Assembly: GCF_045999315.1 (NCBI RefSeq)
Contig: NZ_CP174607.1
Span: forward strand, 930,001 to 994,000
Source of the DNA: Peredibacter sp045999315
GTDB lineage: Bacteria > Bdellovibrionota > Bacteriovoracia > Bacteriovoracales > Bacteriovoracaceae
Reading direction: 5' to 3'
DNA length: 64,000 nucleotides
The notes beneath the pieces were generated by a model that was not told the DNA's origin, did no database searches, and saw nothing but the letters and a program-made list of their open reading frames with translations. Of this stretch, positions 8,373-16,502 are shown one piece after another. Each line of letters opens with the position of its first letter. The stretch's first letter is position 1. The position numbers and the translations under genes were made by a program.

Positions 8373-9053
8373 ATGACACTTAAGCCCATAGAGATGGAAT
8401 TTTCGGAGCGATTAGTACGCCAAAACAAGTTGGATGAATCCCGCTTAGATCTAAGTGAGAAAGCTCCTCTGGTCACAATTGTTCCTCCTAAAGTGATTTG
8501 GGCCCAGTTGCAATTTGAACATGACCCTTCGCGGGAAGTTTCTCGAGTGGAAATTCCTGGTTGGAACTATGACTGCTTCAAAGATTTAAAATCGGCGGAA
8601 TTAAAATATCCGCATATCCACACCAAGCTCAAAGGCACTCCGGCCAATGTGTATGAGTTTCTTCAAAGTGAAGCGGCCCAAGGCATTATTGATTTCTCTC
8701 CCCTGGGAGTAGCGGTAGTTTCTAAAGAGGCACTCGATATTGAAGTCACACCAGAACTACATCAACATACAATGCCTTATTGGCTTCATTATGCATTGAG
8801 TCCTGAACTTTGGGGCCCACAAGGGAAGTGGACCCGTTTTCACTCTCGACTTCATACCCTTCTCCAAGGTAAAGGTCTCTTACACGGGACAGACTCTCCA
8901 GGTTTCTATCCCCTTCCAAAACAAGCTAAGAAGCTTGAATCTTTCGGATTTTTTGGGTCAGACCTCGAAAATTCGTACCTTCTAGTGCTACCATGGTCAT
9001 TCCCCCTGACAGCATTAGAGAAACTGGAAGCGACAATCCAGCAGGAGTTCTAG
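8373..9053 (+). CDS. Conserved-looking hypothetical protein, upstream partner of astA
   Basis: 226 aa, soluble, no signal peptide, rich in Trp, Tyr, His and Pro in the second half (MPYWLHYALSPELWGPQGKW). AAGGA stands six bases before the ATG. The astA start codon follows its stop with no gap, so the two are almost surely translated together. I do not recognise the family. The context suggests a role connected with arginine succinylation or a modified substrate, but this is inference. It is divergent from the TPR/SH3 membrane gene across 63 bp. Confidence 0.7.
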   Translation: MTLKPIEMEFSERLVRQNKLDESRLDLSEKAPLVTIVPPKVIWAQLQFEHDPSREVSRVEIPGWNYDCFKDLKSAELKYPHIHTKLKGTPANVYEFLQSEAAQGIIDFSPLGVAVVSKEALDIEVTPELHQHTMPYWLHYALSPELWGPQGKWTRFHSRLHTLLQGKGLLHGTDSPGFYPLPKQAKKLESFGFFGSDLENSYLLVLPWSFPLTALEKLEATIQQEF

Positions 9054-10082
9054 ATGTTCATTTTGAGATCGGTTCATGCAGATGACCTAAAAGATCTTTA
9101 TAAACTTAGTACCATCATGACTTTCATCAATCTTCCGGCCGATGAAGAACTCATCAGCTCTAAGATTGAAAGCTCAATGAAGAGTTTTAAAAATCCAAGT
9201 TCTGAACTTTTTAAAAACTACTATATCTTCGTGTTGGAAGATTCTGAGACAGGAGAAATCCTGGGCTGCTCAATGATCCATGCTCAACACGGAACTGAAC
9301 ATGAGCCTCACTTCTATTTGAGTGTTGGACAGGAAGCAAAATTCTCTCAAACCATTAACACTGGATTTGTTCACGGCACTCTGAAACTTGGTCTGGATTT
9401 CAATGGCCCAACTGAAATTGGTGGTTTGATTTTAAATCCGGATTTCCGCGGCCATAAAGAAAAACTCGGAAAACAACTTTCATTCGTGCGCTTCCTTTAC
9501 ATGGCAACAGCACCTGAACGTTTCAAACCAATGGTTCACTCAGAGCTTATGCCTCCGTTTGATAAAAACGGAAATTCTCCTCTGTGGGAAGCAGTTGGAA
9601 GACGCTTCATGAACATGCATTATCATGAGGCCGACGTTCTCTCTCGCAACAACAAAGAATTCATCCTAAGCCTTTTCCCTTCAGAAAATATTTATCAAAC
9701 ACTTCTTCCGATGGATGCCCGTGAATCAATTGGTAAAGTGGGTAAAGAAACTGAACCGGTTAAGAAAATGCTCGAATCAATTGGCTTCAAATACACTTTT
9801 GAAGTTGATCCATTCGACGGTGGACCTCACTATCGTTGTCCTCTGAAAGACATTAAACCCATCAAAGAAAAAATGACGGGACTCCTTATTACCAATAAGA
9901 GCTTTGATGCTTCAAAGGCAAGAGAAGTTATTCTCTCTCTTGAGCATCCTGAACATGACTTCTTTGCCATTAGAACTCTTCTTCAGGTTCATGGTGATGG
10001 ACAGCTTTCAATGGATCCACAATTGGTGAAAGGTCTGGGAATTACCCTTCCTCAGAAAGTAACGGCCATTCCATTTAACTAG
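9054..10082 (+). CDS. astA: Arginine N-succinyltransferase
   Basis: 342 aa. It transfers succinyl from succinyl-CoA to the alpha-amine of L-arginine, the first step of the AST arginine-catabolic pathway. The fold is GNAT-like. Family features seen: N-terminal ILRSVHADDLKDLYKLS, the central GGLILNPDFRG, HSELMPPFDKNGNSPLWEAV followed by GRRFMNMHYHEAD, and the C-terminal FEVDPFDGGPHYRC. Length matches (about 340 aa). The other AST genes (astB-E) are not in the window. It is coupled to the unknown gene upstream and overlaps a convergent gene by 4 bp. Confidence 0.9.
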   Translation: MFILRSVHADDLKDLYKLSTIMTFINLPADEELISSKIESSMKSFKNPSSELFKNYYIFVLEDSETGEILGCSMIHAQHGTEHEPHFYLSVGQEAKFSQTINTGFVHGTLKLGLDFNGPTEIGGLILNPDFRGHKEKLGKQLSFVRFLYMATAPERFKPMVHSELMPPFDKNGNSPLWEAVGRRFMNMHYHEADVLSRNNKEFILSLFPSENIYQTLLPMDARESIGKVGKETEPVKKMLESIGFKYTFEVDPFDGGPHYRCPLKDIKPIKEKMTGLLITNKSFDASKAREVILSLEHPEHDFFAIRTLLQVHGDGQLSMDPQLVKGLGITLPQKVTAIPFN

Positions 10083-10615
10083 GCTTGTTTTTTATTGATG
10101 AGGACGCCGTTCGTTTCAGCGAAACGAATCTTGTCTTTGCCGTCGACGGTGGGAGTTTTCACGACGTACATTTCTGTGGCCTTATGATAGCCCTTAAAAG
10201 CATCTAACTTGTGGACGGCGGTTTCAGTACTGCGAGCAATCTCACGCTGCCACAGCACGACTTCTGAACTTAAAAACGTTGAGTCTTCGGTTTTTGCGTC
10301 CTCGGGCCTCTCTTCTTCAACCTGGGGTGCTAGGTCAGCGATAGATTTTTTAGGAAAGTTCAGGACTCGTGCCTCAGTGACCTCACGCTCTTGCGGCCCA
10401 GAGGTCGGGGCAGAGACGGTCCTTTTGACCGGCTTCTGAACTGGCTCTTCGTCCCAAACAATAAGCTCCTCACCCGCGGCTTTTTTGAGCGGGGCCTGCT
10501 TAACATGCAGAACTTCTGAGAGTTTTAGCATCTCTTCTAGCCCTAAAATCTTCAGGGCACGAAGGACGAAGGAGGATTTAGCCAAGAACAGTCCTTTTTT
10601 GACTGTATCGGTCAA
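10079..10615 (-). CDS. Hypothetical protein with long disordered linker
   Basis: 178 aa. It has a short helical N-terminus (residues 1-45, LFLAKSSFVLRALKILGLEE), a charged, Pro/Glu-rich linker (about 50-115) and a C-terminal segment with VVLWQREIARSTETAVHKLD. No signal peptide or known domain is seen. It stands alone on this strand, its end overlapping astA by 4 bp and its start facing the tRNA-Asn region. The ORF has sound length and codon use, but its function is unknown. Confidence 0.6.
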   Translation of the reverse strand: MTDTVKKGLFLAKSSFVLRALKILGLEEMLKLSEVLHVKQAPLKKAAGEELIVWDEEPVQKPVKRTVSAPTSGPQEREVTEARVLNFPKKSIADLAPQVEEERPEDAKTEDSTFLSSEVVLWQREIARSTETAVHKLDAFKGYHKATEMYVVKTPTVDGKDKIRFAETNGVLINKKQA

Positions 10616-10668
10616 ATACTCTTAAAACTTGAGCAAAATAATCTAATTGAATTCAATGCCAAAAATAC

Positions 10669-10697
10669 TGGACAATAAACCGTAGGAAGTTTATAAA
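10669..10697 (+). promoter_or_regulatory. Promoter of tRNA-Asn
   Basis: TGGACA (10669-10674), 17-bp spacer, TATAAA (10692-10697), with the expected start about 20 bp before the mature tRNA. Fit to the sigma-70 consensus is good in both boxes and spacing. Confidence 0.65.
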
Positions 10698-10722
10698 TTA
10701 CAAACCTTTTCGGTAGATAAGT

Positions 10723-10799
10723 TGGGATGTGGCGCAGTTGGTTAGCGCAGCAGACTGTTAATCTGTTGGTCGTGAGTTCGAGTCTCACCATCCCAGCCA
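10723..10799 (+). tRNA. tRNA-Asn (anticodon GTT)
   Basis: A full cloverleaf can be drawn. Acceptor TGGGATG pairs with CATCCCA, the D stem is GCGC/GCGC, the anticodon stem GCAGA/TCTGT holds loop CTGTTAA (anticodon GTT), and the T stem GTGAG/CTCAC holds TTCGAGT. The discriminator is G and CCA is encoded. Length is 77 nt. Confidence 0.97.
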
Positions 10800-10876
10800 C
10801 TTATTTTCGACCACAAAAATCCACAACATTTTTTTGATAAACAGCAGAGTCATTTTCCAGTAAAGTGCGTTCACAT

Positions 10877-12112
10877 ATGATTTTTACGACTCCTCAATAC
10901 TCAAAACTTAAGTCACGTTTAAAGGCCAAATATAAGAAGGAACTCTCGAAGTCTCTCAAGACTTTGAAGAAGCTTCCCTCAACTGATCTCTCTCGATGGT
11001 TAGAGATTCATTCAGATGAATTAAAAGAGTTCAGTAACTTCAACTGGCACTTTCTCACTCTGATTAACACGCATAATTTCTTCAACGCTCAAGATGCCAA
11101 TCTTGGGAAAGAAGATTTCGGTCCTCATGAAGAAATGGTTTTTGAGAGATGGAACAATAGTGAGTTCGCGGATGTTTTTCTGAAAGCATTAAACCGCGGT
11201 CAAATTCTTGGTAAGGCCTCACAAGGGACCCTGAAAGTTTTTGATAAACATTTGGTGGCACTGGCCGAAAAACACATTCTTAAATCCACTAAGACCTCTG
11301 CCCACTATCGAGCGCAGACTTCACTTGGGGAGTACGTAAAAAATAAGAAGACTCTCAAACTTCTAGAGACCACTCTTCACCTGGAAGGAAAAGAACTTCG
11401 TCTCATGACTCAAAGTCTGAAAGAGATGAAACTTTTCTCTCAAAGAATTGAAGTGGCACTTAAGCTTATTAGAAAATTCTCTCCTACTTCATGGGAAAGA
11501 TTTCAGGCCTTCACGGATGTGATCATTCCGATTAAGCAAGAAGAGCTCGTGAGCTATTCTCACCAGGATCTTCCTGGTTATTCGATGATCAATCTCTATC
11601 ATCGAGACTTCGTGGATCTGATGGACGATCTTCTGCATGAGAATGGTCACCATCATCTGAACTATTATTTGAATCTGGGAAAACTCATTGATGAGCCGGT
11701 AGATAATATCTACTACTCTCCATGGAGAAGAACCCTGCGTCCTCTTCGTGGTGTGTACCACGCTTATTTCACTTTCTTCTGGGCCTTTAAATTGTTTGCG
11801 GATTTAGCGAAAGCAAAAGAAGTGGACTCTATTTGGTACCTCTTCAGTAAAACTGAAAAAGAAAAGATGATTTGGCGGGCCGTGGAAGAGTTCCACATGT
11901 TGAACTACACTTTTGAAGAGCTCAAATGGGCGCGCAAACAAGGTCTCATCAAAGACACGGGTTGGAACCTCATTCAAGAGCAACAAAAAGAGTTAAACCG
12001 CTTTAAGCGTCTTATTCCGGCCTGGGAGAAGAAGCTTAAAACGCACAAGAAAGATCTAAAAGATTTAAAGGCCACTTTAACCAAGGCCAAAAAAGATTTC
12101 GCCAAAGCATGA
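10877..12112 (+). CDS. HExxH-motif protein related to putative peptide-modifying (aKG-HExxH beta-hydroxylase-like) enzymes
   Basis: 411 aa from ATG 10877 (GTG 10865 is possible; neither has a clear ribosome-binding site). Near residue 254 it has LLHENGHHHL, an HExxH metal site, and about 25 residues later YYSPWRRTLRPLRGVYHAYF. This Trp-Arg / RPL-G-H arrangement resembles the 'modified HExxH' family found with ribosomally made peptides, recently described as oxoglutarate-dependent peptide beta-hydroxylases. The N-terminal half is helical and lysine-rich, and the C-terminus is a coiled coil (LKTHKKDLKDLKATLTKAKK). A GNAT gene overlaps its stop by 4 bp. A zinc-peptidase role is the alternative. 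The family call is from motif only. Confidence 0.6.
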   Translation: MIFTTPQYSKLKSRLKAKYKKELSKSLKTLKKLPSTDLSRWLEIHSDELKEFSNFNWHFLTLINTHNFFNAQDANLGKEDFGPHEEMVFERWNNSEFADVFLKALNRGQILGKASQGTLKVFDKHLVALAEKHILKSTKTSAHYRAQTSLGEYVKNKKTLKLLETTLHLEGKELRLMTQSLKEMKLFSQRIEVALKLIRKFSPTSWERFQAFTDVIIPIKQEELVSYSHQDLPGYSMINLYHRDFVDLMDDLLHENGHHHLNYYLNLGKLIDEPVDNIYYSPWRRTLRPLRGVYHAYFTFFWAFKLFADLAKAKEVDSIWYLFSKTEKEKMIWRAVEEFHMLNYTFEELKWARKQGLIKDTGWNLIQEQQKELNRFKRLIPAWEKKLKTHKKDLKDLKATLTKAKKDFAKA

Positions 12113-12546
12113 ATGAAAATTTAGTTCTTGAACCTATTTCATCTAAGCACTTTGAAGAATGGAAAACCATTCTTGCTCCTCTGCCGTTGAGTCAGGGTAC
12201 CTTCAATTTCTTCCTGGATATGATGAACAATCAATCCAACAATGATTCGTCTTACGTTTATATCGTGAAGACAGCTGAGGGTGAACTTTTGGGTAATGTA
12301 AGTGTGATGAATATTCGCCGTGGTGAAATTCAGAGCGGGCTCGTGGAATGTAAAATTCTAGAACCTCATCGCCAGAAAGGTTTCGGTGCTCGCGCTTTAA
12401 AGGCAATTGAAGACATTGCCTTCACTCAGCTTCAGCTGAATAAACTTGAAGTCTATGCCCCTGAGAAAAACATTGCCGGACAAAAGCTTCTTAAAAAGCT
12501 GGGTTATCAACAGGACGCAGATTTGTTTGTGAAAATTAAAAGTTAA
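12109..12546 (+). CDS. GNAT-family N-acetyltransferase (RimJ/RimL-like)
   Basis: 145 aa. A single GNAT domain carries acetyl-CoA loop residues in EPHRQKGFGARALKAIEDIA (R/QxxGxG/A type), preceded by the strand GLVECKILE and followed by LNKLEVYAPEKNIAGQKLLK and then KLGY. Such enzymes acetylate amines of proteins or small molecules. The ATG overlaps the stop of the HExxH gene (ATGA), so the pair is translationally coupled. A shared peptide or protein target is possible but inferred. The 3' end overlaps the convergent ygfZ-like gene by 11 bp. Confidence 0.85.
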   Translation: MNENLVLEPISSKHFEEWKTILAPLPLSQGTFNFFLDMMNNQSNNDSSYVYIVKTAEGELLGNVSVMNIRRGEIQSGLVECKILEPHRQKGFGARALKAIEDIAFTQLQLNKLEVYAPEKNIAGQKLLKKLGYQQDADLFVKIKS

Positions 12547-14068
12547 GTTCCTGCTGCATTTGATTGGCGGGCATCAGATCACCCTTGGCCGCTGAAACTT
12601 GAATACCCTCTTTCCAGATCTTCTTCGCTTCCTCAATCATGCCCAGACCTTTATAAGCTCGCCCTAAAGCGAGATAGGCCACAGAATACTTGGGATCAGC
12701 CGCAAGGACCTTTTCAAGATGAACTCGTGCTTTCTCCCAATCACTACGCTCGACCGCGATTGAACCAAGACCATAGTTCGCAAGAGTGTCCTCTGGATCA
12801 ATTTCTAAGACCTGCTCAAACATTGATTCACGTTGCGCCCATTCGTTTTGTTGGGCCTTCTTACGGGCCTCTTCAGCTTCCTTGTTCTTCGCTTCAGCTC
12901 CGAACATCTGAAAAGACTTAATGGTCGCCTGAGATTTCTGTTCTTCGGCCTCTTGAATTTTTCCCATCTTCATTAAGAAGAGAGACATATTCGTGTGAGC
13001 AAGCACTGAGGTTGGGTCAACTTCAGAAAGCTTTTGCATGATCTCAATTGCTTCAGGATAACGATCCAAGCGCCCAAGCATCACACCTAAACTTTCATAG
13101 GCGTCCCCAAACTTTGGATCAAGATCAATCGCCAAACGAAACTTCTCTTCCGCCATTTTGTATTCATCCCGCATGAAGTGTTCAGAACCGGCGTAAAAAA
13201 GTTCACGGGCCTTTTCTTCTGCACTTCCTGAGATCAATGGATAGTAGCGAACAAAACCATCGTGCTCTTTACCGTTAAGCTTGAAATGAAGTTTCATGCC
13301 CGCCACTCGGAAATCTCTTAAGAGATCCGAAGCGAGGTAGAACTTCCCTTCCCACGTAAGGCACTTGTGAGCAGTTCCGATTTTCTTTTCAAAACTTTCA
13401 ATCTCACCGGGATTTAACATCTCCGAAACTTCCACCAGAACCGGAGAATAAGCGGCACCTCTACGAGTGGCGATCTTTGAAACTGTTTCCTGTCCCGGAT
13501 AACAGCCCTTGTTCATCACAACACTTAGATCAAAGAGACGAAGGTTGTTGATAATCTGATGAGAGTAATCAGAACCATTAAAACTTGGCCAACCCGTAAG
13601 TCCACGCCAGGTTTCGACTTCATGATCAGTTAAAATATTTAAGTGCGCAACCGGTGAAGAGAATTGAATGAAGGCCTCTTCCCCAAAAATTTCACCTTTA
13701 AACTTTTTAGTAGAAACGTGTTCATGGGCGCGAGGTCCGATGATCACCAGAATTTCAGTCTTATGAGGATCAGAGATGGTCACGTCTTCTGAGATCAAAA
13801 ACTTGTTCAGACGAGCAAGGGTCTGATCCAGAATCATTTCAGGTGCTAGAAAACTAAATTCCGTTTTATCTTTTAGGATCCAGCCATAACATTCAACTCT
13901 TCCTTGAGGATCAAGAAAGCTCGCGAGATGAAAGCTATGGGGTTCTAGTTTACTTACGTCGAAAGTCGATTGAGTTTGTAGAAATGATTCTACATCATCA
14001 CCCGTTAGCTTTAATTCGATTAAAGGAACACTGAACTGGCCCGCATGAAAACGGTATTGATTAAGCAT
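12536..14068 (-). CDS. ygfZ: YgfZ/GcvT-like folate-binding Fe-S protein fused to TPR repeats
   Basis: 510 aa, whereas normal YgfZ is about 330 aa. Residues 1-280 form the YgfZ/GcvT-like domain, with the hallmark NKGCYPGQETVSKI (Cys about 189) that defines the tetrahydrofolate-dependent protein supporting Fe-S cluster enzymes. Residues about 285-500 are TPR repeats (ARELFYAGSEHFMRDEYKMA, TLANYGLGSIAVERSDWEKA, AYLALGRAYKGLGMIEEAKK) with a charged coil between them. No frameshift separates the halves, so the fusion is real in this sequence. It follows the ErpA-type gene by 3 bp, joining two Fe-S functions in one transcript. Confidence 0.85.
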   Translation of the reverse strand: MLNQYRFHAGQFSVPLIELKLTGDDVESFLQTQSTFDVSKLEPHSFHLASFLDPQGRVECYGWILKDKTEFSFLAPEMILDQTLARLNKFLISEDVTISDPHKTEILVIIGPRAHEHVSTKKFKGEIFGEEAFIQFSSPVAHLNILTDHEVETWRGLTGWPSFNGSDYSHQIINNLRLFDLSVVMNKGCYPGQETVSKIATRRGAAYSPVLVEVSEMLNPGEIESFEKKIGTAHKCLTWEGKFYLASDLLRDFRVAGMKLHFKLNGKEHDGFVRYYPLISGSAEEKARELFYAGSEHFMRDEYKMAEEKFRLAIDLDPKFGDAYESLGVMLGRLDRYPEAIEIMQKLSEVDPTSVLAHTNMSLFLMKMGKIQEAEEQKSQATIKSFQMFGAEAKNKEAEEARKKAQQNEWAQRESMFEQVLEIDPEDTLANYGLGSIAVERSDWEKARVHLEKVLAADPKYSVAYLALGRAYKGLGMIEEAKKIWKEGIQVSAAKGDLMPANQMQQELNF

Positions 14069-14071
14069 AAA

Positions 14072-14404
14072 TTAGATTGAGAAAGATTCACCGCAACCGC
14101 AAGTGTTCTTCGCATTCGGATTATCGAATGAAAAACCTTTGCCGTTAAGACCATCTTTGAAATCCAAAACGATCCCTTTAAGGTAGATCACAGATTTTGG
14201 ATCGATCAAAACTTTCACGTCACCAAAAGTAAGAACATTGTCTTTCTCTTTTTGGTCTGAAAATTCGATCTTATAAGAAAGTCCCGAACAACCGCCACCA
14301 GTTACGGCAAGACGAAGTCCCTTCTTCCCGTCTGGATTATCAGTTTTCGCGATATTTTGAATTTGTTGAATAGCTTTATCAGTAATTTGGATAAGTGATT
14401 CCAT
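14072..14404 (-). CDS. erpA: Iron-sulfur cluster carrier, ErpA/IscA family
   Basis: 110 aa. A-type carrier that receives an Fe-S cluster from the scaffold and hands it to apo-enzymes. It has the three conserved cysteines: one in TGGGCSGLSYKIEF and two in the C-terminal CGCGESF. It also has the typical KGIVLDFKDGLNGKGFSFDN followed by PNA. The start is ATG 14404: GGAGAA precedes it by 4 bases, and the upstream in-frame GTG (14416) overlaps that ribosome-binding site. Paired with the ygfZ-TPR fusion; both families serve maturation of [4Fe-4S] enzymes. IscA and ErpA cannot be separated by eye. Confidence 0.88.
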   Translation of the reverse strand: MESLIQITDKAIQQIQNIAKTDNPDGKKGLRLAVTGGGCSGLSYKIEFSDQKEKDNVLTFGDVKVLIDPKSVIYLKGIVLDFKDGLNGKGFSFDNPNAKNTCGCGESFSI

Positions 14405-14539
14405 AGAATTCTCCACTGTAGTTTCATTATTACTCCCAAACGGTCACAATTACAATGGGTGCCCCGCGTCGAATTCAGTCATGTATTTTAAATTTCCATA
14501 ACTTACCGATATAATGAAGGAAACCCAATTAAGGAAGAT

Positions 14540-15187
14540 ATGAAGCTTACCCTTTATCATTATGTTCATTGCCCATTCTGTGTCCGTGTACGCATGGCCC
14601 TGGGATTCTTGAAGCTTCCCTATGAGTCTATCGTTGTCCCTTATAATGATGAGACCACACCCATAAAACTCACAGGTGTGAAAATGCTCCCGATTATGGA
14701 GATCGACGGCAAGGCCATGAACGAATCCCTCGACATCATCGAAGTCCTTGATAAAGAGAATAAGCTCAAGACCAAGGAAATGAAAAACTCGCCGGAGTAC
14801 CCAGAATTTGAGGCACTTCTTGGCCGCTTAGGTTCGGACGTGCATTCACTTGCCATGCCATATTGGATCTGGACCCCAGAGTTTAACGAAACTTCGAGGG
14901 CTTATTTCCAAAAGAAAAAAGAACAAAAAAGAGGTCCATTTAAGGACCTGGTAAAAAAACAGACTCAATTTGCCGATAACATCCGGAAGGAACTGGAAGT
15001 CCTGGAGAATAAACTTAGGCCCTATTATCTTTCTGAAAAATTCACTGCCTATGATATTCTATTGGCCTCTCACATCTGGGGACTTTATGTGGTTCCAGAG
15101 TTTCAGTTCTCTGAAGGTCTCCATAAGTATCTGCAGAATGTGAAAGGTATTTGCGAGTTTAACTACCACCAAGACTTCTGGAGATAG
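14540..15187 (+). CDS. grxB: Glutaredoxin 2 (GrxB)
   Basis: 215 aa. Large, GST-fold glutaredoxin that reduces disulfides with glutathione. The N-terminus MKLTLYHYVHCPFCVRVRMA has the CPFC active site (Cys 11, Cys 14), followed by VKMLPIMEIDGKAMNESLDI typical of GrxB, and a helical C-terminal domain. Length agrees with E. coli GrxB (215 aa). AAGGAAG lies before the ATG. A -10-like TATAAT is at 14510-14515, but its -35 is poor. It is divergent from erpA across 135 bp and is followed after 1 bp by the FHA gene. Confidence 0.92.
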   Translation: MKLTLYHYVHCPFCVRVRMALGFLKLPYESIVVPYNDETTPIKLTGVKMLPIMEIDGKAMNESLDIIEVLDKENKLKTKEMKNSPEYPEFEALLGRLGSDVHSLAMPYWIWTPEFNETSRAYFQKKKEQKRGPFKDLVKKQTQFADNIRKELEVLENKLRPYYLSEKFTAYDILLASHIWGLYVVPEFQFSEGLHKYLQNVKGICEFNYHQDFWR

Positions 15188-15188
15188 A

Positions 15189-15923
15189 GTGAAGGTCGTT
15201 TTCAAAATTAAATCTAAGGGTGTTCAATCCGAACATACAATGGACCTCAACACCACCGTCAACATCGGTAGAAGTCGTAGTGCCCAGATTCAAGTTCAAG
15301 ATCAGAAGATCAGCGGAAACCATTGTTCATTCTTTCTTAAACGTGATCGTCTAGAACTGACTGATAAAGATTCAAAGAACGGGACCTACCTCAATGGTAT
15401 CCGGATCGAACAGTCCGAAGTTTTTGTCGGAGACCAAGTCCGCATTGGAGACACCCTCATTACGATCGAAGAAGAAAAAATGTCTCCCGAATCAGTGGAC
15501 ATTCTTACCTTCCCCGGGCCCAAAAACGAGCGCATAGATTATGCATTAAAAGCGGACTTCACAGGTGCTCGAATTCAAAACCAGCAATATCACGAACGCA
15601 TACAGAAAGCGGCGGATTCTGCGGCCCATGATAAAGAAGTTTACCTGCGCTTAAAGGCCAAAAGTAAAATCCGCCTGGATAAGCATGAGATCCGCGCTCG
15701 TTATAAAATGCGCTCACTCATCGCCACCATGTTTGACGGTGCTTTGATTGTGTTCTTCTTTGTCTTTCCGATTTTTACTTTAAGCAGAAAGCTTATGCCG
15801 GCCATCTTATTAGGAGCCGGTGTGATGTCTGCAGTGGCCTTCTTCTTCGTCACGTTTAAAAAGATGCGCTTTACTCTCGGAGAGCAAATCACAGGAATCG
15901 AAGAGCTTTATAAAAAGCAGTGA
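15189..15923 (+). CDS. FHA-domain membrane protein
   Basis: 244 aa. The forkhead-associated domain is at about residues 5-95, with phosphothreonine-binding features NIGRSRSAQIQVQDQKISGN, H at 51 and DKDSKNGTYLNGIRIE. A charged helical middle follows (about 120-180), then two hydrophobic segments (about 186-205 and 212-230), so the FHA domain should face the cytoplasm from the inner membrane. GTG start at 15189, with GGAG inside the last codons of grxB. Its stop abuts the convergent cobalamin adenosyltransferase gene. FHA proteins read Ser/Thr-kinase signals; no kinase is in the window. Confidence 0.88.
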   Translation: MKVVFKIKSKGVQSEHTMDLNTTVNIGRSRSAQIQVQDQKISGNHCSFFLKRDRLELTDKDSKNGTYLNGIRIEQSEVFVGDQVRIGDTLITIEEEKMSPESVDILTFPGPKNERIDYALKADFTGARIQNQQYHERIQKAADSAAHDKEVYLRLKAKSKIRLDKHEIRARYKMRSLIATMFDGALIVFFFVFPIFTLSRKLMPAILLGAGVMSAVAFFFVTFKKMRFTLGEQITGIEELYKKQ

Positions 15924-16502
15924 TTACTTACGGGGCTTCCATTCGATTTCCGCCACACCTTTGTGCTTATTAATGTAGCGAGAAAGAATAAAGAAATAAT
16001 CCGACAAACGGTTTAAAAAGATCGCGCTATTTTGCGGAAGTTCTTCACCCGTTGTCTCAAAGTAATGAACGAGTTTTCTTTCCACACTACGAGCACCGGT
16101 TCGGCACACATGAAACGTGGCCGCTGCGTGCGTGCCACCGGGAAGAATGAAACTCTTAAGTGGTTCCAAATCGGCGTCCATACGATCAATCTCACGCTCG
16201 ATATCAGTGATGTATTCATCTGAAATTTGCGGCAGATTGTATTTGGCGCGATTTTCTACCTCACAGGCGAGGTTTGAACCTAGATCAAATATTGCAGATT
16301 GAATGTGGTGGAGAAAATCCACCACATTTTTAAATTCAACATCGAGGGCAAGGTATGAAACTCCAACTCCCACTCGAGAGTTAAGTTCATCAAGTTCTCC
16401 GTAAAGGTCGATTCGAGAATCGGCCTTTGAGATCCTGTTACCACTTACAAGTCCGGTCGTGCCTTTGTCACCTGTACGTGTGTAAACCTTGGCCTTTTTC
16501 AT
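15924..16502 (-). CDS. pduO: Cob(I)alamin adenosyltransferase, PduO type
   Basis: 192 aa. It transfers adenosyl from ATP to cob(I)alamin, making coenzyme B12 for mutases. It has the family motifs YTRTGDKGTTGLVSGNR (residues 7-23), DSRIDLYGELDELNSRVGV and the C-terminal LVHYFETTGEELPQNSAIFL then NRLSDYFF. The ATG overlaps the icmF stop by 1 bp, so it is made together with the enzyme that needs its product. Length is normal for the PduO/MMAB class. Confidence 0.93.
   Translation of the reverse strand: MKKAKVYTRTGDKGTTGLVSGNRISKADSRIDLYGELDELNSRVGVGVSYLALDVEFKNVVDFLHHIQSAIFDLGSNLACEVENRAKYNLPQISDEYITDIEREIDRMDADLEPLKSFILPGGTHAAATFHVCRTGARSVERKLVHYFETTGEELPQNSAIFLNRLSDYFFILSRYINKHKGVAEIEWKPRK

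Noticed and set aside
10723..12546. Integrated element at tRNA-Asn carrying the HExxH and GNAT genes
   Set aside because: No second copy of the tRNA 3' end, no integrase, and base composition matches the surroundings.
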